DNA of 64,000 nucleotides from Pseudomonadota bacterium. GTDB lineage: Bacteria; Myxococcota; Myxococcia; Myxococcales; Myxococcaceae. A program made the translations under genes and the position numbers. The DNA lies in contig JAFAFL010000091.1 of the NCBI GenBank assembly GCA_023423535.1, positions 62,001-126,000 on the forward strand. The letters run 5' to 3'. The notes under the pieces were generated by a model that was not told the DNA's origin, did not search any database, and saw only the letters and a program-made list of their open reading frames with translations. Below, one piece after another: positions 59,970-64,000 of the stretch (position 1 is its first letter; each line of letters starts with the position of its first letter).

Positions 59970-60057
59970 GTTCCGCCTCCGTCCGCGCGCCTGCGCGGCG
60001 TGAAGAGGGCTGCTCTTCAACAAGTCAAGCAGCCTTGTCCAACCAAGCTACGGTCTC

Positions 60058-60702
60058 TTATGTATTCGCCGGCGCGTCCGGTTGCCGGTCTGGATGCGCG
60101 GCGGTGAAGGCCGGGTGCCGCTCTGCCGCCTGCTCCACGCGCAGCAGCAGCCCCAGCGTCGAGAGGTCCACACCGAAGCGACGCGCCGCGTAGAGCTGCG
60201 GGATGAGACAGCAGTCCGCCACCGTCGGGTGCTCGCCGAGCAGCCACGTCCCGGCGGTCTCCTCCGCCATCGTCTGCAGCGAGCGCAGCCCGCGATCGAT
60301 CCAGTGCGCGGCCCACGCCTTGCGCGCGTCCGGCGCGAGCCCGTCCACGTGCTGAAGCACCGCGAGGTTCTGCAGCGGCTGAATCCCCGAGTTCACCTGC
60401 TCCGCGAGCATCCGAGCCCGCGCGCGAAGGTAGGGGTGCTTCGGCAGCAGCGCCGGCGTGGGGAAGCGCTCCTCCACGTATTCGATGATCGCGAGCGACT
60501 GCGAGATCCTCACCCGCTGGCCGCTCTCCTCGACCTCGAGCAGCGGCACCGTGCCGCTGGGGTTCAGCTGCTTCCACGCCTCGCGGTGCTGCTCGCCCTC
60601 GAGGAGGTTCACCGCCACCTGCTCGTACGCGAGGCCCTTGAGGTTCAGCGCGATGCGCACCCGCCAACTGGAAGACGAGCGCCAGTACCCGTAGAGCTTC
60701 AC
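60058..60702 (-). CDS. maiA: Maleylacetoacetate isomerase
   Basis: 214 residues, a zeta-class glutathione transferase. The N-terminus YGYWRSSSSWRVRIALNLKG carries the active-site Ser motif SSSSxR, and the C-terminal helical domain has NSGIQPLQNLAVL and WLLGEHPTVADCCLIPQLYAA. It isomerises maleylacetoacetate to fumarylacetoacetate with glutathione. GTG 60702 overlaps the fah stop (GTGA), so the two are coupled. Confidence 0.93.
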   Translation of the reverse strand: MKLYGYWRSSSSWRVRIALNLKGLAYEQVAVNLLEGEQHREAWKQLNPSGTVPLLEVEESGQRVRISQSLAIIEYVEERFPTPALLPKHPYLRARARMLAEQVNSGIQPLQNLAVLQHVDGLAPDARKAWAAHWIDRGLRSLQTMAEETAGTWLLGEHPTVADCCLIPQLYAARRFGVDLSTLGLLLRVEQAAERHPAFTAAHPDRQPDAPANT

Positions 60703-61676
60703 GCCCGCACCACCGTCTGACGGATGCGGCCGAACACGCTCCGACCGTCCGCGCCGGTCATCTCGATCTCCACCACGTCGCCGTACTTGAGGAAGGACGT
60801 CTTCGGCTTGCCCTCCTCGATGGTCTCGATCATCCGGCGCTCGGCGAGGCAGGAGATGCCGCGCGCGCGGTCCTCGTTGGAGACGGTGCCGCTGCCGATC
60901 AGCGTGCCGGCGGTGAAGCGGCGCGTCTTCGACACGTGCTCCATCAGCTGGAAGAAGGAGAAGTGCATCTCCGGGCCCGCGTCGGTGTCGCCGACCACTT
61001 CGCCGTTGAGCCACGTGCGCAGGCGCAGATGCACGCGACCCTCACGCCACGCGTCGCCGAGCTCGTCGGGCGTCACCGCGAAGGGACCGAACGCGGAGGC
61101 GGGCTTGCTCTGGAAGAAGCCGAAGCCCTTGGCCAGCTCGTTGGGGATGAGGTTCCGCAGCGACACGTCGTTGCAGATCGTCACCAGCCGCACGTGCTTC
61201 GCCGCCTCCTGCGCGGTCGTGCCCTGCGGCACATCGCCGGTGATCACCACCAGCTCCGACTCGAAGTCGCAGCCCCAGGCCTCGTCGCGCAGCGGGATGT
61301 CCTCCGTCGGCCCGAGCAGGTGGCCGCTGCCGCCCTGGTACACCAGCGGATCGGTCTCCAGCGTCGGCGGCGGCTCGGCGTTGCGCGCCTTGCGGACGAG
61401 CCGCACGTGGTTGAGGTACGCGGAGCCGTCCACCCACTCGTAGGCGCGCGGCAGCGGCGCGTGCAGCTTCGTCACGTCGAGCGGCTCGCCGGCCACTTCG
61501 TTGCGGTTGAGCGCATCGCTCAGCGCCCCCAGCTTCGGCGCGAGTTCGTCCCAGTCATCCAGCGCCGCCTGCAGCGTGCGCGCGATGCCCGCCGCCTTCG
61601 CGTACGCTTGGTGATCCTTGCGGACGACGATCAACGTGCCGTCGCGGGTGCCGTCTCGGAGGGTCGCGAGCTTCAT
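60699..61676 (-). CDS. fahA: Fumarylacetoacetate hydrolase family protein
   Basis: 325 residues. FAH fold with metal-binding and catalytic segments VYQGGSGHLLGPTEDIPLRD in blocks, GCDFESELVVITGD and SKPASAFGPFAVTPDEL, and the C-terminal GSGTVSNEDRARGISCLAERR, all like bacterial fumarylacetoacetase. It splits fumarylacetoacetate into fumarate and acetoacetate. First gene of the tyrosine/homogentisate run, ATG 61676 with GGAG-type site. No regulator (such as an IclR HmgR) is adjacent. Confidence 0.9.
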   Translation of the reverse strand: MKLATLRDGTRDGTLIVVRKDHQAYAKAAGIARTLQAALDDWDELAPKLGALSDALNRNEVAGEPLDVTKLHAPLPRAYEWVDGSAYLNHVRLVRKARNAEPPPTLETDPLVYQGGSGHLLGPTEDIPLRDEAWGCDFESELVVITGDVPQGTTAQEAAKHVRLVTICNDVSLRNLIPNELAKGFGFFQSKPASAFGPFAVTPDELGDAWREGRVHLRLRTWLNGEVVGDTDAGPEMHFSFFQLMEHVSKTRRFTAGTLIGSGTVSNEDRARGISCLAERRMIETIEEGKPKTSFLKYGDVVEIEMTGADGRSVFGRIRQTVVRA

Positions 61677-61710
61677 GTCCTCGCGCTTTTCCGCTGCGAC
61701 CTCCGACCTG

Positions 61711-62352
61711 TCAAGGCAAGGAGGCCCGCTTGTGGAAGTGCTGCACCGCGGCTTCCAGCAGCGCCGCAATGCCGCGCCGCGCCACGTGCACGACCTTGTG
61801 CTTGTGAGGCGCGGATTGCGTGTAGAGCCAGCTCACCTTGTGGTGGAGCTCCGTCGCTCCCCAGACGAGCACGAGGTCCGCCCACTCCAGATCGCTGCGC
61901 GCACGATCCGCGGTGCGTCGCTCGGTCCCGTCCACCATCCGCAGCTCGAGCGCCCGGCCGAGCCCGCGCTCCAGCTCCTCGCGCACCGCCGGCGAGCCGC
62001 CGACGATCACCAGGCGCTTCACCCGGAAGCGCTCGCACGCCTCGAGCAGCGACTTCTCCGCGCGCAGGTTCGTCGAGCCGCCGCACAGCCCGCAGCTCGC
62101 CTTCGGATCACAGCGCACCGGCGTGCGGCCCGACGCGTTCGCCCACGCGAGGCACTCGGGTGATTCGCAGTGCAGGGCGAAGGTGCGCTCGAGCAGCTCA
62201 CGCGCGCGAGGCAGCTTCTCGTCGCTGAGCCGCAGCTTGCCGGCGCGCGTGAGACCGGCTTCCTCCAGCGCACCGCGCGCGAGCTCTCGCGACGCCTTCG
62301 TGCCGAAGCCCGACGCGGTGAGCCACTGCGCGATGTCGTGGTCGGCGCTCAC
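61711..62352 (-). CDS. Unknown protein with Cys cluster and Rossmann-like domain
   Basis: 213 residues, no family recognised with certainty. The N-terminal half holds a possible zinc site: CESPEC and CDPKASCGLCGG. The C-terminal half has a Rossmann-like strand-loop RLVIVGGSPAVREEL, then DLVLVWGATELHHKVSWLYT and HKVVHVARRGIAALL, a layout resembling DUF2325-type proteins, which is an inference from pattern only. It overlaps the rnhB stop by ATGA and is presumably translated with it. Confidence 0.65.
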   Translation of the reverse strand: MSADHDIAQWLTASGFGTKASRELARGALEEAGLTRAGKLRLSDEKLPRARELLERTFALHCESPECLAWANASGRTPVRCDPKASCGLCGGSTNLRAEKSLLEACERFRVKRLVIVGGSPAVREELERGLGRALELRMVDGTERRTADRARSDLEWADLVLVWGATELHHKVSWLYTQSAPHKHKVVHVARRGIAALLEAAVQHFHKRASLP

Positions 62353-63233
62353 GCCGCGGAGCCTGGCTCCACGTCTCCGCCCGCTTCACCTTCGAGCTCT
62401 TCGGGAGGAAACGCCTCGAGCTGCAGCGGCTCGAGTCCCAGCGCCTGGCGAACGCGGGCAAACGAGCGGCGGTGGATGGGCGTGGCGCCCTTCTCCGCGA
62501 GCAGCCGGCAGTGCTCCGGGGTGGGGTAGCCCTTGTGCGACGCGAAGCCGTAGCCGGGATACGTCGCGTCGAGCGCGTCGAGCATCCCGTCCCGCGTGGT
62601 CTTGGCGATGACCGACGCTGCCGCAATGGAGAGCGAGAGCGCGTCCCCGTGGATGATCCCGCGCTGCGGCGTCTCGTAGTCGGGAATCTTCCGCGCATCC
62701 ACGAGCACGAACTGCGGCGCGACGCCCAGCCCGAGGACCGCGCGACGCATGGCCAGAAGGCCCGCGTGGTAGATGTTCAGCGAGTCGATCTCCTCGACCG
62801 TTGCCACCCCCACCGCCCAGCAGACAGCGTCGCGCTTGATGTTTTGCGCCAGCGCCTCGCGCTTCTCCGCGTCGACGATCTTCTTCGAGTCGTCGAGGCC
62901 GCGAAGCTTGTAGCCGCGCGGAAGGACCGCCGCCGCCGCCACCACCGGACCTGCCAGCGGCGCCATGCCGGCCTCGTCCACACCTGCAATATACTGCAGG
63001 CCGGACTCCCACAGCTCGGTCTCGTAGCGGAGCAGGTTGCGCAGACGCTGGCCCTCGGCGCGGTTCTTCCGGCGCAGGTCGCGGATGCGGCGCGCGAGGT
63101 CACGGGCGGCGGTGCGGCTGTCGGACTCGAGGGCCTCGAGCAGTCCTTCCGGCACGGGCATGCCGCGGTCGAGGAAGCGCTCGCGCAGCTCGGGGACGGG
63201 GCGACGGAGAAGTTTGGAGAGCTCGACGGCCAT
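62349..63233 (-). CDS. rnhB: Ribonuclease HII with N-terminal extension and altered GRG motif
   Basis: 294 residues, against ~200 for typical RNase HII. About 75 extra residues at the N-terminus are helical and charged (LARRIRDLRRKNRAEGQRL). Catalytic carboxylates are in GVDEAG (D86, E87), the LDDSK segment and HGDALSLSIAAASVIAK. The usual G-R-G that reads the ribose 2'-OH is G89-M90-A91 here (DEAGMAPLAGPV). It removes ribonucleotides from DNA. ATG 63233 is the start (a TTG precedes it). The dispersed AT-rich motif copy 5 overlaps the codons for QYIAG just before the active site. Confidence 0.9.
   Translation of the reverse strand: MAVELSKLLRRPVPELRERFLDRGMPVPEGLLEALESDSRTAARDLARRIRDLRRKNRAEGQRLRNLLRYETELWESGLQYIAGVDEAGMAPLAGPVVAAAAVLPRGYKLRGLDDSKKIVDAEKREALAQNIKRDAVCWAVGVATVEEIDSLNIYHAGLLAMRRAVLGLGVAPQFVLVDARKIPDYETPQRGIIHGDALSLSIAAASVIAKTTRDGMLDALDATYPGYGFASHKGYPTPEHCRLLAEKGATPIHRRSFARVRQALGLEPLQLEAFPPEELEGEAGGDVEPGSAA
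62982..62997 (-). repeat. Dispersed AT-rich motif, copy 5 (inverted)
   Basis: On the minus strand GCAGTATATTGCAGGT inside rnhB, where it encodes part of QYIAG just upstream of the conserved GVDEAG. It is the copy closest to the consensus. The Ile-Ala-Gly codons are constrained by the protein family, so its status as a repeat is less certain than for the intergenic copies. Confidence 0.5.
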
Positions 63234-63251
63234 CAACCCGAAGGTACCGCG

Positions 63252-63641
63252 TCAGAGCGGAAGCTGCAGGGTCAGGTTCGGGGGGGTGATCTCGCACCCG
63301 CACTCGCCGCACACGAACTCCACCTGCTTCGTCTCGGTGACGCGCGTGCCCTTCGTCGCGTTGACCTCGATGCTGCCCGAACCGAGGCTGCTGCCGACGG
63401 ACGTGGTCACGCCGTTGCGGTCGGTGGTGCCCGTCACGCGCTGGTTGGTGCCGACGTTCCGGGCCACGACCGTCGCGCCGTCCACCGGCTCGCCTGCCTG
63501 GTTCTGCACGAGCACCGCGAGATACGTCTCGTCGTCCGGATTGCAGGCCACCACGCCGCCACCGTCCGGGCGCGTGTTGGAGGAGGAGCCACAGGCGAAG
63601 GAGAGGGTGGCGACAGCGACGAGGCTCAGGCGCAGGAACAT
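63252..63641 (-). CDS. Predicted lipoprotein with Ig/carboxypeptidase-regulatory-like fold
   Basis: 129 residues. Lipoprotein signal LRLSLVAVATLSFAC. The mature part looks like a carboxypeptidase-regulatory-like beta-sandwich (AGEPVDGATVVARNVGTNQ, TGTTDRNGVTTSVG), ending in a Cys-containing FVCGECGCEITPP. Probably an exported, lipid-anchored structural domain. It lies 18 bp downstream of the position of the rnhB start on the same strand and may share its promoter region. Confidence 0.7.
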   Translation of the reverse strand: MFLRLSLVAVATLSFACGSSSNTRPDGGGVVACNPDDETYLAVLVQNQAGEPVDGATVVARNVGTNQRVTGTTDRNGVTTSVGSSLGSGSIEVNATKGTRVTETKQVEFVCGECGCEITPPNLTLQLPL

Positions 63642-63691
63642 GCGCCGGACATATACGCGCGCCGAAAGGGGGGCAACCGAGCGGATCGCGC

Positions 63692-64000
63692 TCAGCCCTC
63701 CGCGTCCCAGGCCGCGCCGATCCAGGCCGCATACGCGCGCTTCTGCGCTTCGGTGGGTGCATCGGAGCGCACGAGCCACACCGCATCCTCCGGCTTTGCG
63801 CCGAGCGTGACGTCGAGCTCCATCAGCTTGTCGCGCCGGAAGAAGGTGAGGCGGACCGTGTCGCCGGGCGCGCGCTCGTCGATCCGGGAGAGCAGTGCCG
63901 CTCCATCCACGCGAGCGCCATCGAGCGCGATGACCTCGTCGTCCACGTAGAGGCCCGCGTCCATCGCGGGCGAGTCCGCGTACACGACGCTGACCGTTCC
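63692..64000 (-). CDS. PDZ-domain protein, C-terminal part (5' end outside window)
   Basis: About 103 residues up to the window edge. A PDZ domain is evident: VVYADSPAMDAGLYVDDEVIALDGARV, in blocks, then DTVRLTFFRRDKLMELDVTLG, followed by a tail ending WIGAAWDAEG. This arrangement matches the C-terminus of M61-family glycyl aminopeptidases, but other PDZ proteases are possible because the catalytic part is missing. Confidence 0.65.
   Translation of the reverse strand, partial: GTVSVVYADSPAMDAGLYVDDEVIALDGARVDGAALLSRIDERAPGDTVRLTFFRRDKLMELDVTLGAKPEDAVWLVRSDAPTEAQKRAYAAWIGAAWDAEG

Overview
The window is a high-GC chromosomal segment, densely packed with genes on both strands, from a member of the Myxococcota, most likely the Myxococcaceae/Cystobacterineae side. 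The evidence is the gliding-motility module cglC/gltK, gltB, gltA, gltC, a MXAN_2562-type outer-membrane barrel, a protein ending in a MYXO-CTERM-like sorting signal, many lipoproteins, TPR/FHA/Ser-Thr-kinase signalling proteins and frequent GTG starts. I cannot fix the genus. No rRNA, tRNA, CRISPR array, insertion sequence or prophage was seen, and no gap without a gene exceeds about 250 bp.

Layout. 1-4.3 kb: a ParB-like protein (cut by the window edge), a vapBC toxin-antitoxin pair bracketed by 56-bp copies of the pmbA 3' end, then the pmbA/tldD peptidase pair. 4.4-8.6 kb: a three-gene signalling operon (FHA-TM-repeat protein, tandem cyclic-nucleotide-domain protein, small NTF2-like protein). 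8.6-16.9 kb: methyltransferase, TPR protein, ThrB-like kinase, lipoproteins, a SRPBCC protein, a large membrane HELLH/TPR protein, PilZ and DUF192 proteins. 16.95-17.7 kb: a second toxin-antitoxin pair with a dyad operator. 17.7-24.7 kb: the gliding locus, with gltB-gltA-gltC on the plus strand diverging from cglC, a von Willebrand A protein and a membrane coiled-coil protein on the minus strand. 24.8-34.8 kb: lipoprotein, cutA, plsX, an App1-like phosphatase, pcnB, dinB, an acyl-CoA-binding protein, tesB and a TonB-dependent receptor. 34.9-37.8 kb: a Gly/Thr-repeat lipoprotein, an RluA-type pseudouridine synthase and a Ser/Thr kinase with a large insert. 38-41.8 kb: uppS-cdsA-rseP-rlpA envelope genes, with no dxr between cdsA and rseP. 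41.8-42.2 kb: a decayed third toxin-antitoxin locus. 42.2-49 kb: dsbA-like, tsaB, an aspartate-semialdehyde-dehydrogenase-like protein lacking the catalytic Cys, then a coupled run of MYXO-CTERM protein, outer-membrane barrel, PKD-like/DUF3352-like lipoprotein and a MoaD-MoaE fusion. 49-57.6 kb: a Cys-rich lipoprotein, a second site-2 protease, SDR, acsA, a class V aminotransferase and a DUF99 protein. 57.6-61.7 kb: the homogentisate pathway (fah, maiA, hppD, hmgA). 61.7-64 kb: a Cys-cluster protein, rnhB, a lipoprotein and the end of a PDZ protein.

How they work together: four minus-strand genes take 4-hydroxyphenylpyruvate through homogentisate to fumarate and acetoacetate. uppS, cdsA, plsX, rseP and rlpA serve the envelope. 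The glt/cgl genes encode the outer-membrane/periplasmic part of the A-motility machine. The most unusual non-coding signals are a dispersed 16-bp AT-rich near-palindrome (five copies, which include every TATATT I could find in the window), the pmbA-tail duplication around vapBC, and a terminator hairpin whose 3' arm is also the ribosome-binding site of the VWA gene.
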